A DNA stretch of 45,764 nt, from assembly GCA_050732575.1 (NCBI GenBank), contig JBOHRF010000012.1:1-45764 (forward strand), written 5' to 3'. The notes under the pieces were generated by a model. It saw only the letters and a list, made by a program, of their open reading frames with translations. It had not been told where the DNA came from and made no database searches. Below, in pieces: positions 34,706 through 43,981 of this stretch. Made by a program: the position numbers and the translations under genes. The stretch's first letter is position 1. Each line of letters opens with the position of its first letter. The DNA is from JBBDWZ01 sp050732575 (GTDB lineage: Bacteria; Gemmatimonadota; Gemmatimonadetes; Longimicrobiales; RSA9).

Positions 34706-34733
34706 TTGACATTTTGGCTCAACGAGCCATTAT
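34706..34733 (+). promoter_or_regulatory. Sigma70-type promoter with inverted repeat in spacer
   Basis: A perfect -35 box TTGACA (34706-34711) and a -10-like CATTAT (34728-34733, four of six matches) are 16 bases apart. The spacer contains GGCTC-AAC-GAGCC (34716-34728), an inverted repeat placed where a repressor could act. It lies about 120 bases upstream of the S9 peptidase start. Confidence 0.55.
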
Positions 34734-34852
34734 CCGCGAGGCAAGGTGAGGCTTTTGCTTCATCCTTGAGTCATCGTTTCATAGCTGAGCCGGTCAATTG
34801 GTGAAAAAGCAAATGTCGTCCGCCTGGTTTTTCTTTCACTCGGAGTTCTTTT

Positions 34853-37033
34853 ATGCGACGACTCATCGTTGGGATGCTGGTGCTGGGCACGCCCGCGGTT
34901 GCGGCCGCGCAGGTAAGCAAGCGCGCATTTACTCCGGCGGACTTTTATCGCCTGACTACGCTTTCTGCGCCCGCGCTATCGCCTGATGGCCGACTGGTCG
35001 CCTTTACCGTGACCACGGTGGTGGAGGCTGAAAACAAGCGGCACTCCGAGATCTGGGCCATGCCCACCAGCGGCGGTGAGCCGCAGCGGTACACGAGTCC
35101 GGCATTCGAAAGCTCGAATCCACGCTTTTCCCACGATGGCAAGTATCTATTCTTCACGTCCAGCCGGCCGGGCGGGCGAGGCAACACATGGGCCATTCGG
35201 CTCGATCAGCCGGCGGGTGAAGCGACACAGGTGACCGGCTATCCGGTCGGCTCCCTGCCGAAAGACCGGAGCTTCGCGGTGTTTGCGGAAGCAGACACGA
35301 CAACCGCAAGCGGGCGCGGCGGTCGTGGCGCGGCGGACGGATTTGCCAGCATGCCGGCCACGGCGCGTCCGCCGTATGGCGCCATTACGCAGCCCCTCGA
35401 CGCCAAGCGCTTCGATGGCCGCCACATCGTGGAGTTTCCGTACAAGGCCAATGGACGCGGCTACATTGCAAACCGCCGGGAAGCGCGAACCTGGCGCGCC
35501 ACGCAGATCGTGATACAAAACGTGGGCGACACCATCAAGAAGAAGCTGACCAGCACATCCTACTCCAAGGGTTCACTGGTGGTGTCACCCGATGGCAAAT
35601 GGATTGCCTTCACGGCGGATCCGCAGCTGCGTCCCGATTCCGTGGTAGAGCTGGAGCGCGATTCCATTGCCCGGCTACCCTATGATGCCAGGCGCGATGA
35701 AGCCGATCGCAACGATGCGGACATTTTCATCCTGCCCATTACAGGCGGCACGCCCCGGCGCCTCACCACGCAGAATGGTTCGGAAGGCGACCTCGCCTTC
35801 TCGCCGGATGGCAAGAAGCTGGGCTTCATTGCGCGCGTGGCGCGCACCAAATCTGCCCGCATCTATCTGATCGATGTGGCAGGCGGCACACCCGAGAATC
35901 TGCTTGGTGCCTGGCAGTTCGAACCGGACTCGTTCGAGTGGCTGCCCTCCGGTGACATCGCGTTCACCGCATCCATCGGCGGGCGCAGCGCACTGTACTC
36001 GGTTGCGCCGCGCACCAAACAGCTGGTGGAGCGTGTGGGCGGGCGGCGCCGCATCAGTGGTTTTGCCTTCGACGAGAAGTTCATCAAAGCGGCCTACGTG
36101 GCGACCAGCGTGCACGCGCCCACGGAGCTCTACATCGCCGACGTCGATGGCCGCAACGAACGCAAGCTCACGGGCTTCAATGACAAGCTCAATGCCGAAA
36201 TCGAATGGCCCGAAGCCGAGCGCTTCACGTACTCTTCTGTCGGTGGTCGGGAGATCGAAGCCTGGTTGCAGAAACCCTACGGTTACCAGGCGAGCCGCAA
36301 ATACCCGCTCGTGTTGTACATCCACGGTGGCCCCCACAGCGCGTACGGCGAGGGTTGGTTCGACGAGTTCCACAACCTCACGGGCGCCGGCATGTGGGTG
36401 CTGTACACCAACCCGCGCGGCTCGAGTGGCTATGGCGCGGATTTCACGTACGCCACGCGCGGCCGCTGGGGCATGGAGGACTTCGAAGATCTGATGAAGG
36501 CCGTGGACATCGCGGCCAGACGTCCCGATGTCGACTCCACGCGCATGGGTGTCACGGGCGGATCGTACGGCGGCTTCATGACCGCGTGGGTGACCACCAA
36601 GACGAATCGATTCAAGGCCGCCCAGGCCGATCGCATGATCAGCAACTGGACGTCCTGGTACGGCAGCTCGGAGGCTCAGGGTCTCACCGAATTCGAGTTC
36701 TACGGCAAACCCTGGGACAACTGGAAGTTGTATGACGAGCTGTCACCCATAAAATTCGTCACCAACGTGCGTACCCCAACGCTGATCGTGCAGTCAGAAG
36801 AAGATCATCGCACACCCATGACCGATGCGGAGCAATGGTTCATGGCGCTGCGCAAGCAAGGCGTGTCCGTGGAGTTCGTGCGCTATCCGCGCTCCACCCA
36901 CGACCTGTCACGCACGGGCGAACCCTGGCTGCTGGTGGATCGATTGGGCCGCTTGCGCCAGTGGTTTGTACACTGGCTCAAGCCCGAGCAGGCCGCGGTC
37001 AGTGCAACAGGAAGCGCCGGCCCGCGGAACTAG
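34853..37033 (+). CDS. Secreted S9 family prolyl oligopeptidase-like peptidase
   Basis: This 726-residue exported serine peptidase has a signal peptide (about 1-20, ending AAAQ). A seven-bladed propeller-type domain (about 30-430) has PD40-like repeats such as LSPDGRLVAF and FSPDGKKLGF. The alpha/beta-hydrolase domain (about 450-720) has the nucleophile in GGSYGGF (S571), an aspartate in SEEDHRTP (D651) and a histidine in STHDLS (H683), so the catalytic triad is complete. YIHGGPHSAYG is the usual oxyanion-side motif. It is probably a periplasmic or extracellular di/oligopeptidase for peptide scavenging. A promoter candidate is at 34706-34733, and the gene converges with the flavodoxin-fold gene. 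Confidence 0.93.
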   Translation: MRRLIVGMLVLGTPAVAAAQVSKRAFTPADFYRLTTLSAPALSPDGRLVAFTVTTVVEAENKRHSEIWAMPTSGGEPQRYTSPAFESSNPRFSHDGKYLFFTSSRPGGRGNTWAIRLDQPAGEATQVTGYPVGSLPKDRSFAVFAEADTTTASGRGGRGAADGFASMPATARPPYGAITQPLDAKRFDGRHIVEFPYKANGRGYIANRREARTWRATQIVIQNVGDTIKKKLTSTSYSKGSLVVSPDGKWIAFTADPQLRPDSVVELERDSIARLPYDARRDEADRNDADIFILPITGGTPRRLTTQNGSEGDLAFSPDGKKLGFIARVARTKSARIYLIDVAGGTPENLLGAWQFEPDSFEWLPSGDIAFTASIGGRSALYSVAPRTKQLVERVGGRRRISGFAFDEKFIKAAYVATSVHAPTELYIADVDGRNERKLTGFNDKLNAEIEWPEAERFTYSSVGGREIEAWLQKPYGYQASRKYPLVLYIHGGPHSAYGEGWFDEFHNLTGAGMWVLYTNPRGSSGYGADFTYATRGRWGMEDFEDLMKAVDIAARRPDVDSTRMGVTGGSYGGFMTAWVTTKTNRFKAAQADRMISNWTSWYGSSEAQGLTEFEFYGKPWDNWKLYDELSPIKFVTNVRTPTLIVQSEEDHRTPMTDAEQWFMALRKQGVSVEFVRYPRSTHDLSRTGEPWLLVDRLGRLRQWFVHWLKPEQAAVSATGSAGPRN

Positions 37034-37055
37034 AGTTGATTGAGTCGAGCCACGC

Positions 37056-38120
37056 TCATTTCGGGCGTGGCTCGTCGATCTCCTGGGGCTGGCACTGCCC
37101 GGCTCGCACTTGCAGAACGGTGTGCACGAGCCGCTGTGCCTCGTTGTGCACTTCGCGCTGGACGTCCACGTCTCGATCCAGCGCGGCATGGCTGGTGGCG
37201 TATGAACCGTAATAGTCGATGTAGCGGCCGAGTGCGCCGCCGTCCTGGGCAGGCACCAGGCGCAGGTCGGTGAGCCAATCGCGCAACACGGTGCGCAAAT
37301 TCTCCACGCCATCGGCGTCGCCGTGCACGACTACAGAGAATACGCGCCCGGCCAGGTGGCGCGGGTAAGGCCAGCCATTCAGCTCGAGCTGTTTTGCTTC
37401 TGCGACGTTCTTGCCGTGCGTGGTGGTGGGATCCGGATTGCCGCCATCCGCACAGACCAGCCGATCGATCATCAACTTTAGCACGCTGGGCGCCTGATAC
37501 CAGTAGACGGGCGTGACAATCATGATGCCATGTGCGGCCACCCAGCGCGGATAGATCTCGTTCATCCAATCCTGCACCTGCCCCATGGCGTGGTTGGGAT
37601 AACACGAGCAGGGCCAGTGGCAGAGTGGCATGGCCGTGGACACGCACGCCTTGCACGGCAGAATGAAGCGGCCATACTCCGCGGTGAGCAGAGCAAGATC
37701 CAGGAAATCGACCTCGAGGTCCTGGTGCGCCTCGAACGAACGGCGGGCAATCTGACAGAGTCGGAACGTCTTTGACATCTCACCCGGACAGGTTTGGTCG
37801 TGCCGGGCTGCGCCGCCAATCAGCAGAATGCGTGTGGGTGCTGCCGGATCAGCCTGGCTCTGAGTGGCGCGCTCGATTTGCGCGCGCGTCTCCAGCCACT
37901 CGATGGGCAACTCATGGTTCGGATCGGCAAAGCCGTCACCCGCGCGGCGCGTGCGCGGACTCTTGCGGTATTTCGTGTAGGCATCCCACGCCTGTTCGAT
38001 GACTTGCTCGAGCGCGGGCTCGATCTCATCGAATGCGGGGTCGTAAAATCGTTCGCGCAGGCGCCGCTCGAATTCCTGGCGCGAGAGTTTTACGCTACCC
38101 TGACCTGTGCGAATGTCCAT
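37056..38120 (-). CDS. Flavodoxin-fold NAD(P)H-dependent oxidoreductase, cysteine-rich
   Basis: This 354-residue protein has a flavodoxin-like core from about 95 to 310: RILLIGGAARHDQTCPGEMS is the flavin-phosphate entry region, and GIMIVTPVYWYQAPSVLKLMIDRL is the typical NADPH-dependent FMN reductase segment. The first 95 residues are a charged helical extension not usual for the family. Between core strands lies a cysteine group C156, C159, C167, C171, C173, with C111 and C122 earlier; iron-sulfur flavoproteins carry a compact cysteine motif in the same general place. FMN binding is likely and an iron-sulfur cluster is possible. It converges with the S9 gene and has no operon partner. Confidence 0.8.
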   Translation of the reverse strand: MDIRTGQGSVKLSRQEFERRLRERFYDPAFDEIEPALEQVIEQAWDAYTKYRKSPRTRRAGDGFADPNHELPIEWLETRAQIERATQSQADPAAPTRILLIGGAARHDQTCPGEMSKTFRLCQIARRSFEAHQDLEVDFLDLALLTAEYGRFILPCKACVSTAMPLCHWPCSCYPNHAMGQVQDWMNEIYPRWVAAHGIMIVTPVYWYQAPSVLKLMIDRLVCADGGNPDPTTTHGKNVAEAKQLELNGWPYPRHLAGRVFSVVVHGDADGVENLRTVLRDWLTDLRLVPAQDGGALGRYIDYYGSYATSHAALDRDVDVQREVHNEAQRLVHTVLQVRAGQCQPQEIDEPRPK

Positions 38121-38370
38121 GACTGCACCGGGACGCGTGGTTTGCCAGCAAGTCCTTTCACGCCCGTGCAGGTGCCATGCCGCTGCATCCCGCCGGTGCT
38201 CTAGCTAGCTGCGGAAATGGTGGCTGCGCCCGGCACAGCGCACCCACATGAAAAGCCCCCGAACACGCGAGCGCAGCGAGCGCGCCCATGGCGAAGCTCA
38301 TGCGCCCGCGCACGCAGTGCCGCGCGCCCGCCCCGCGCGCCCGCTGCAGGGTGTAACGCGCCAGGCAGCG

Positions 38371-38835
38371 TTATTCGATGGTGAGCTTGTTGATCACCAC
38401 ATCCTGGGCGGGCCGGTTGTTGGCGCCGGTCTTGCTCGAGCCAATGGCACGCACTACGTCCATGCCATCGGTCACTTTGCCGAAGACGGCGTGTTTACTG
38501 TCCAGCCAGGGTGTGGCATCCAATGTGATGAAGAATTGCGAGCCACCCGTGTTGGGCCCGGCATTGGCCATGGACAGAATGCCCGCACCATCGTGCTTCA
38601 GCGCGGGATGGAATTCATCCTTGATGGTGTAGCCGGGACCGCCTCGTCCGGTGCCATCGGGATCACCGCCCTGGATCATGAAGCCATCGATCACGCGGTG
38701 AAAGATCACGCCATCGTAAAAGTTCTTCTGGGCCAGGTCGATGAAATTCTTGGTGGTGATGGGGGCACGGTCCTCGAACAGCTCGATATTGAATGTGCCG
38801 TTCGAGGTCTCGAAACGGGCGATGCGATTGGCCAT
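38371..38835 (-). CDS. Cyclophilin-type peptidyl-prolyl cis-trans isomerase
   Basis: This 154-residue single-domain cyclophilin speeds cis-trans isomerisation of Xaa-Pro bonds during folding. NFYDGVIFHRVIDGFMIQGG contains the catalytic arginine and the substrate-pocket phenylalanine and methionine. GPNTGGSQFFITL and the WLDSKHAVFGKV segment complete the signature. There is no signal peptide, so it is cytosolic. It follows the phosphatase-family gene by 35 bases on the same strand and may share its transcript. The 250 bases beyond its stop (to 38121) are very GC-rich, with short direct repeats and no gene. Confidence 0.95.
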   Translation of the reverse strand: MANRIARFETSNGTFNIELFEDRAPITTKNFIDLAQKNFYDGVIFHRVIDGFMIQGGDPDGTGRGGPGYTIKDEFHPALKHDGAGILSMANAGPNTGGSQFFITLDATPWLDSKHAVFGKVTDGMDVVRAIGSSKTGANNRPAQDVVINKLTIE

Positions 38836-38870
38836 GTTGCTCTGTGGGTTGAGGGGAAGTTGGCGCCAAG

Positions 38871-39827
38871 CTACAAGTTCAATTGGACGCGCGCGAGCAG
38901 TGGATGGTGATCCGAGCCGAACACGCGCCGGCCCGCGTCATCGCGTGTCTCATCCAGGCGCGTGACTTCGACGCTCGCAATGCGCCCATCATCGGATCGA
39001 TAGAGCACGTGATCGAGCAACAAACGGATCGGTCCATGGAAGGAGTGGCCCAGGCTGCCGCCACCCTGCGCGTGCTGCAGTCCGCCCCGTTCCAGTACGC
39101 GTACGGCCGGATCACGCGCGCCGCGCGGTGAGTTCAAGTCGGCGCCCACGATGACGCTGCGGCCTTCACCCAGCTCCTGCACTCTCTTGATCAGCTCTTC
39201 GGTTTGGGCTGCGCGGCCGGCGCCAAAGCGGCCCAGTCCGCGCACGCGCGGCAGCTGTCCGCCCGTATCCAGATGTGCGCTGACCAGAGTCAGCCAGGGC
39301 AAACCTTGCAGTTCCGCTTTGACTACCACGCGCCGCTGCCGGATGTAGGGCAACACGAATGCGCGCGCACTGACGATCGCAACATTGGACAACACGGCAT
39401 TACCGCGATCACTGCGATGGTGTCCGTTGCGCATGGACGGCGCGTAGCGCAGGCTGAAGTTGTGTTCGGCCGCAAAGTCGATGATATCCCGGCGCGCACC
39501 CACGGGTCTGTGGCCGCCGTGGTGCCGGCTCGCGGTGGTTTCCGGCACCGTGGGATCCGCGCGATAGACTTCTTGCAGCAGCATCACGAGGGGTCGATGG
39601 GCGGATACACCCACGTTACCCAGCGCTTCCGACTTCAAGCGCATCACGAGCTCATCCAGGTAGGCACGACCGATGGCGAGGTTCCAGCAGAGGACGTCGA
39701 CTTGTTGAACCGCGGGCGGAGCCGGTGGCGCCAGGTCCAGCGCCACCGACTGCCCAATGTTACCATGCCACAACGCGAGTTCGGGGTGAGCGGAATGATC
39801 CCGCCCCGCGAGCAGCTCGAAGCTCAC
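38871..39827 (-). CDS. Endonuclease/exonuclease/phosphatase-family protein
   Basis: The GTG at 39825-39827 overlaps the stop of the M28 peptidase gene as GTGA, giving 318 residues; the frame continues upstream only as antisense of that gene. The EEP fold is seen in DVLCWNLAIGRAY, MLLQEVYRAD (catalytic glutamate), LVSAHLDTGG, VIVGADLNSPRG and FGSDHHPLLARV, the standard order of metal and catalytic motifs of the DNase I / sphingomyelinase / inositol-phosphatase superfamily. There is no signal peptide. The substrate class (nucleic acid, phosphoinositide or sphingolipid) cannot be chosen from sequence. It lies between M28 and cyclophilin genes in a probable three-gene unit. Confidence 0.87.
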   Translation of the reverse strand: MSFELLAGRDHSAHPELALWHGNIGQSVALDLAPPAPPAVQQVDVLCWNLAIGRAYLDELVMRLKSEALGNVGVSAHRPLVMLLQEVYRADPTVPETTASRHHGGHRPVGARRDIIDFAAEHNFSLRYAPSMRNGHHRSDRGNAVLSNVAIVSARAFVLPYIRQRRVVVKAELQGLPWLTLVSAHLDTGGQLPRVRGLGRFGAGRAAQTEELIKRVQELGEGRSVIVGADLNSPRGARDPAVRVLERGGLQHAQGGGSLGHSFHGPIRLLLDHVLYRSDDGRIASVEVTRLDETRDDAGRRVFGSDHHPLLARVQLNL

Positions 39828-41347
39828 TCGTTTCCGCTTGCCCGCCTGATGATGGCTTTGCCCGCTTCCGTCCATTGGGGCGGCTCGGCATTGGTTGCAA
39901 CGGACTTGCCCAACTGAAACACGAGCTGTGCAATGCGCGCCACTTTGTCTGTGTCCAGCGTCTGCACTTCGTCCGAGGGCTGGTGATAGTCGGCGTGCAG
40001 ACCCGTGGTGAAGAAGATGGCCGGAATGTTCTTCACGGCAAAACTGAAATGATCGCTGCGCACGAACAGCTGTTCCTGCGGCCACAGGTCAGGCGCCACC
40101 GTGAGCTTCAGACTGGGCTGCGCCTTGGCGGCCTGCTGCGCGAGCGGACCCAGGCTCGAGTATTCCTGCCCAATCGCAACCACCGTGTCCGGATGATTGC
40201 GGCCGATCATGTCGATGTTGATGTTCGCTACGATCTTGTCGATGGGTGCAGGTGCATGGTCCACGAAGTAGCGCGAGCCGAACAAACCTTTCTCTTCTCC
40301 ACTGACCAGCAAAAAGATCAGGGAGCGTTTGGGTCGCTGATCGGCGGGCAGCGCGGCAAACGCCTGTGCTACCTCGATGACAGCCGATGTGCCGGATGCA
40401 TCATCATCGGCCCCATTGTAGATCGAGTCACCCTGCGCATTGGGCGCGCCCACGCCCACGTGATCCATGTGTGCGCTGAACACGACATACGTGTCCTTGA
40501 GCACCGGATCGCTGCCGGGCAGAATCCCCACCACGTTGGGCGGCCGGACGGAACGCGCTTCCGGGCGGGCGACCATAGTGATGTTCAGCCCCGGCATGGG
40601 CGCGGCATCGGGACCCACGCGTGTGCGTACCGTATCGAGATTGGCGCCCGACGCGGCAAACCAGGCCTTGGCCGCATCGTAACGCACACCAACCACCATG
40701 GCGGGCAAACCATCGCCACCGGCCGCGCTGGTCGCGATCGTCGCAATTTGATCGGCCGGGAATTCGGGATCGAGCAGGAGGATGACCGCCTGGGGCTGGG
40801 CACTGAAGGCAACCGGCAGTACGCTCTGCACGGTCTGAATCCACGGCCCCTCGGGCCGGTCGCCCGGAATGTAGAAGGCCAGAATCTGACCCTGCGCACC
40901 GGCCGGCAACGGCGCGGTTAGCGCCGAGGCCTGGCCCACATACCTCACCACACCGCTCACGCTGTCTCGCTGGCCCGGGATGATGAAGAAATCCTGGGCA
41001 TAGATGAGCGGGTTGTTGCTCAGCAAGGCACGAGCGCCCGTCGCCGTCAACACCCGGCTCTCAAAAGGCCAGCGCTGAATGAACGTGCCCGAATCACCCG
41101 CTGGCCTGAGGCCGAACGATTTGAATTCATTTGCGATGTACTGCGCGGCCTGCTCGAGGCCCGGGCTCGGTGTATCGCGCCCCTTCAATGCATCGCTGGC
41201 CAGAAAAGCGACGCGCGCATGCACGTCGGCGGCTGTGATGGCCGCGGTTGACGCTCTCCCGGTGGAAACGGCGGGCGCCGATTGCGCCAGCGCCGTACTG
41301 GACAGGAAGAGCGCAGCCAACAGTAAGGAACTGCGGACGTGCCGCAT
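39824..41347 (-). CDS. Secreted M28 family zinc aminopeptidase
   Basis: This 507-residue exported peptidase starts at the ATG at 41345-41347, which has a strong GGGAGG ribosome site and opens MRHVRSSLLLAALFLSSTALAQ, a clear signal peptide; the frame extends a further 55 codons upstream without purpose. The M28 zinc ligands appear in order: SAHMDH (His), NGADDDASG (Asp), GEEKG (catalytic and ligand Glu), NIDMIGR (Asp) and SDHFSF (His). A protease-associated (PA) type insertion lies between the N-terminus and the first ligand. It probably releases N-terminal residues in the periplasm or medium. It is the first gene of a probable unit with the EEP and cyclophilin genes. Confidence 0.93.
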   Translation of the reverse strand: MRHVRSSLLLAALFLSSTALAQSAPAVSTGRASTAAITAADVHARVAFLASDALKGRDTPSPGLEQAAQYIANEFKSFGLRPAGDSGTFIQRWPFESRVLTATGARALLSNNPLIYAQDFFIIPGQRDSVSGVVRYVGQASALTAPLPAGAQGQILAFYIPGDRPEGPWIQTVQSVLPVAFSAQPQAVILLLDPEFPADQIATIATSAAGGDGLPAMVVGVRYDAAKAWFAASGANLDTVRTRVGPDAAPMPGLNITMVARPEARSVRPPNVVGILPGSDPVLKDTYVVFSAHMDHVGVGAPNAQGDSIYNGADDDASGTSAVIEVAQAFAALPADQRPKRSLIFLLVSGEEKGLFGSRYFVDHAPAPIDKIVANINIDMIGRNHPDTVVAIGQEYSSLGPLAQQAAKAQPSLKLTVAPDLWPQEQLFVRSDHFSFAVKNIPAIFFTTGLHADYHQPSDEVQTLDTDKVARIAQLVFQLGKSVATNAEPPQWTEAGKAIIRRASGNE

Positions 41348-41432
41348 GGATTGCCTCCCAATGGTGGAACCGTAATCAAGTCGTACCTCGGAACGCCCCG
41401 AGTGTGCCTGCCGCGGGCCGAAACGGGCCCGG

Positions 41433-43109
41433 CTAGCTGCGAGTCGCAACCTGAGGGCCGTCCGCAGGTGTTTTCTGCTGCGCCACCTGGGCCAGTGCCT
41501 CGTCAATGTCACCCGCCAGGTTCTGATCGCCCACCTCGTCCAGGAATCCGGAGCGCGCCAACACCATCATGGGCTGCGCATGCACACCCGCCAGGATGAC
41601 CCGCGTTCCATCTTTGCGCGAACGGCGCACCAGGTCGCGTAGAGCGTTCAAACCAGTCGAGTCCATAGCCGGCACGTTACGCATGCCGAGTATCAAGGTG
41701 TGTGGTCGCCTGTCTATGTCATTCAGCGTGTCCTTGAATTTCTCCGCGGCACCGAAAAAGAAAGGACCGTTGATCTCGTACACTTGCACGCCCTGCGGAA
41801 TTGCGGTCGCGCGCGCGGAGCCGGGCCGCCACGCAGCATCATCCAGTTCGGACGTGATCGAACTGACGTTGGTCACTTCCGCCATACGGCGCATGAACAG
41901 GAAAGCGGCCAGGACCATGCCGGCCTGAATGGCTACGGTCAGGTCGACCAGCACGGTCAACGCGAACGTAGTGAGCATTACGGCCACATCGCTGCGCGGT
42001 CCTTTCAGCTCGCCCAGAAACGTGCGCCACTCGCTCATGTGATAGGCCACCATGAGCAGGATTCCGGCCAGTACAGGCATGGGGACCAGAACCACCCAGC
42101 GCCCCAGGAACAGGCCAATGAGTAGCAGCGTCAGCGCGTGCACCATTCCGGCCACGGGCGTGCGCGCTCCCATGCGAATGTTGGTGGCCGTGCGTGCAAT
42201 GGCACCTGTGGCCGGCATACCGCCCAACAGCGGCGATGCTATGTTGGCCACACCCTGCGCAACCAGCTCTGCATTGGACTTGTGGCGCGTGCCAATCATG
42301 CCATCCGCAACCACCGCAGATAGCAGTGATTCGATCGCGGCCAGCAGCGCAATGCTGAATGCGGGTGCCAGCAGCGGCCGAATGCTGGCAGGATCGATTT
42401 CGGGCATACGCAACTGGGGCAGTCCGAATCGAATCTCACCAAAGCGCGAACCAATGGTCTCTACCGAAAGTCCGAATACGTTTACGACCAGTGTGCCCAG
42501 CACCAGAGCAGCCACGGGTCCAGGTATTCGGCGACTGATTCTCGGCCAGAAGATAAGGATGGCCAGCGTCAACAGGCCAATCAGTACGGCGTGCACATTG
42601 ATGGCATCCGAGATGTTCGCGTAGAGCCTGATCTTGCCAATAAAATCCGCGGGCTCCGCCGTGGCACGCAGGCCAAAAAACGGCAGGTACTGCTGCAGCG
42701 CGATGATCAGAGCAATACCAGATGTGAAGCCGGTGGTAACGGGAAACGGGATGAACTTGATGGCCGCGCCCAGCCGGACCAGTCCAAAAATCACGAGCAT
42801 GATGCCCGCCATGAGCGTGGCCACCGTGAGTCCGGCCACGCCATGCTCTTGCACAATGCCAAACACGATGACTACGAATGCGCCGGTGGGACCGCCTATC
42901 TGTACGCGCGAGCCACCCAGTGCGGAAATCAGGAAGCCGGCTACAATAGCCGTGTACAGCCCATACTCGGGAGACAGTCCGCTGGCAATGGCGAATGCAA
43001 TGGCCAGCGGCAGCGCTACAATGCCGACAATCACTCCCGCCAGACCATCGGCAAGCGCCTGCCTGCGTGTATAGCCGCGCAGGCTGCTGACCAGCTCCGG
43101 AACGAACAT
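41433..43109 (-). CDS. SulP family anion transporter with STAS domain
   Basis: This 558-residue secondary transporter has about eleven membrane helices (about 20-420), beginning with the SulP signature region ALADGLAGVIVGIVALPLAI, then GPTGAFVV and a GMPATGAIARTATNIRMGA loop. A STAS domain (about 430-545) includes RNVPAMDSTGLNAL, the site of the conserved serine/threonine. SulP members move sulfate, bicarbonate or other anions, often with proton or sodium; no carbonic anhydrase or sulfate-reduction gene is nearby to decide. It starts directly after the esterase stop (TGA then ATG), so the two are likely one transcript. Confidence 0.93.
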   Translation of the reverse strand: MFVPELVSSLRGYTRRQALADGLAGVIVGIVALPLAIAFAIASGLSPEYGLYTAIVAGFLISALGGSRVQIGGPTGAFVVIVFGIVQEHGVAGLTVATLMAGIMLVIFGLVRLGAAIKFIPFPVTTGFTSGIALIIALQQYLPFFGLRATAEPADFIGKIRLYANISDAINVHAVLIGLLTLAILIFWPRISRRIPGPVAALVLGTLVVNVFGLSVETIGSRFGEIRFGLPQLRMPEIDPASIRPLLAPAFSIALLAAIESLLSAVVADGMIGTRHKSNAELVAQGVANIASPLLGGMPATGAIARTATNIRMGARTPVAGMVHALTLLLIGLFLGRWVVLVPMPVLAGILLMVAYHMSEWRTFLGELKGPRSDVAVMLTTFALTVLVDLTVAIQAGMVLAAFLFMRRMAEVTNVSSITSELDDAAWRPGSARATAIPQGVQVYEINGPFFFGAAEKFKDTLNDIDRRPHTLILGMRNVPAMDSTGLNALRDLVRRSRKDGTRVILAGVHAQPMMVLARSGFLDEVGDQNLAGDIDEALAQVAQQKTPADGPQVATRS

Positions 43110-43814
43110 TCAGCCCACCGTCAGGCGCAGTAGAGTCGCAGCGTCGAGATGATGACCGCCGTCGAAATCGATTCGCTCGAACGCGATCTTCTGAGAAGTA
43201 AGCAGTTTCTCTTGCTCAGCCCAGCGCAAGCTCGGCATTTGTGCATCGGCAGCACCGGCCACCAGAGTCACGCGCGCACGACGCAAGCCCGCACCGACCG
43301 CCGACCAGTCCAGATCCGGCGGCAAACCCGAGCCCCAGAGGATCAGCCGCGCGATTTGACGCTCGGTCGCGGCCGCCCATCGCGTGACCGTGGCCGTGCC
43401 CTGCGAGAATCCCAATGCAAGCAGTTGCGCATTCCCGGGTACAGTGCGCAGCAGGTCGGCCACCAGCGTGTCCAGGTAGCGGACATAATCCGCCATGTCT
43501 GCAGCGCGATCTTCGCGCGTCATCCACGTGGCTCCCACACGTCGCTCCGGGGCCGGACGATCGGGCGGGTCCAGATAGAATCGATGCAACGCTTCCGCAG
43601 CTACAATGACGCGTTGCTCCGATGCGATCGGCGCGAAGTGCTGGATGAACCGGCTCGCCAACTGGCCGTAACCATGGCAGCAGAGCCAGAGCTCACGCGT
43701 ACCCGGGCCCGGCTCACCCAGCACGTAATAACGGGCCGTCTTGGCTACCGTGATGTGTTCTTCCCGTGCCGTCACGTTCTCTCCCGGCGCCCTCATCCCG
43801 ATCCTGGAGGACAC
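43110..43814 (-). CDS. Alpha/beta-hydrolase, carboxylesterase/phospholipase type
   Basis: This 234-residue serine hydrolase of the carboxylesterase 2 / YpfH-like group has the oxyanion region WLCCHGYGQLASRF, the nucleophile elbow GFSQGTA (about 145-151), a probable acid in GAADAQMP and the catalytic histidine in DGGHH. There is no signal peptide. Start choice is uncertain: ATG at 43814, ATG at 43796 and later codons are possible. It is directly followed by SulP and divergent from the SufR-like regulator across a 167-bp gap, which makes it a possible target of that regulator. Confidence 0.85.
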   Translation of the reverse strand: MSSRIGMRAPGENVTAREEHITVAKTARYYVLGEPGPGTRELWLCCHGYGQLASRFIQHFAPIASEQRVIVAAEALHRFYLDPPDRPAPERRVGATWMTREDRAADMADYVRYLDTLVADLLRTVPGNAQLLALGFSQGTATVTRWAAATERQIARLILWGSGLPPDLDWSAVGAGLRRARVTLVAGAADAQMPSLRWAEQEKLLTSQKIAFERIDFDGGHHLDAATLLRLTVG

Positions 43815-43936
43815 GGCCGTGGCTGACTACGACGTTTGACCCGGCCAAAATGCGGGACTCGGGCCCAAAAACCTCGTGTGCCGACTGGTATTCTCAGGAT
43901 TGGCCCCCAAGCTACCGTAGAAAACCCCATGATTCA

Positions 43937-43955
43937 CTTGCCATATTGGGGCAAG
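43937..43955. promoter_or_regulatory. Inverted repeat upstream of SufR-like gene
   Basis: CTTGCC and GGCAAG form a perfect six-base inverted repeat with a seven-base centre, 27 bases before the ATG of the SufR-like regulator and inside the divergent promoter space. Regulators of this family are dimers that bind inverted repeats and often control themselves, so this is a plausible operator. Confidence 0.45.
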
Positions 43956-43981
43956 CGGTTTTTCGGCTTATCTTTGTTAGT

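Noticed and set aside
34660..34710. Hairpin at the end of mpl followed later by a run of six T
   Set aside because: The stem (CGCGGCG with CGCCGCG) overlaps the stop codon and the T-run begins about 20 bases downstream, too far for a standard factor-independent terminator.
38260..38345. GC-rich direct repeats (GAGCGC and GCGCGCCC-type runs) after the cyclophilin gene
   Set aside because: They are short direct repeats of low complexity without a stem followed by T-run, so neither terminator nor element can be claimed.
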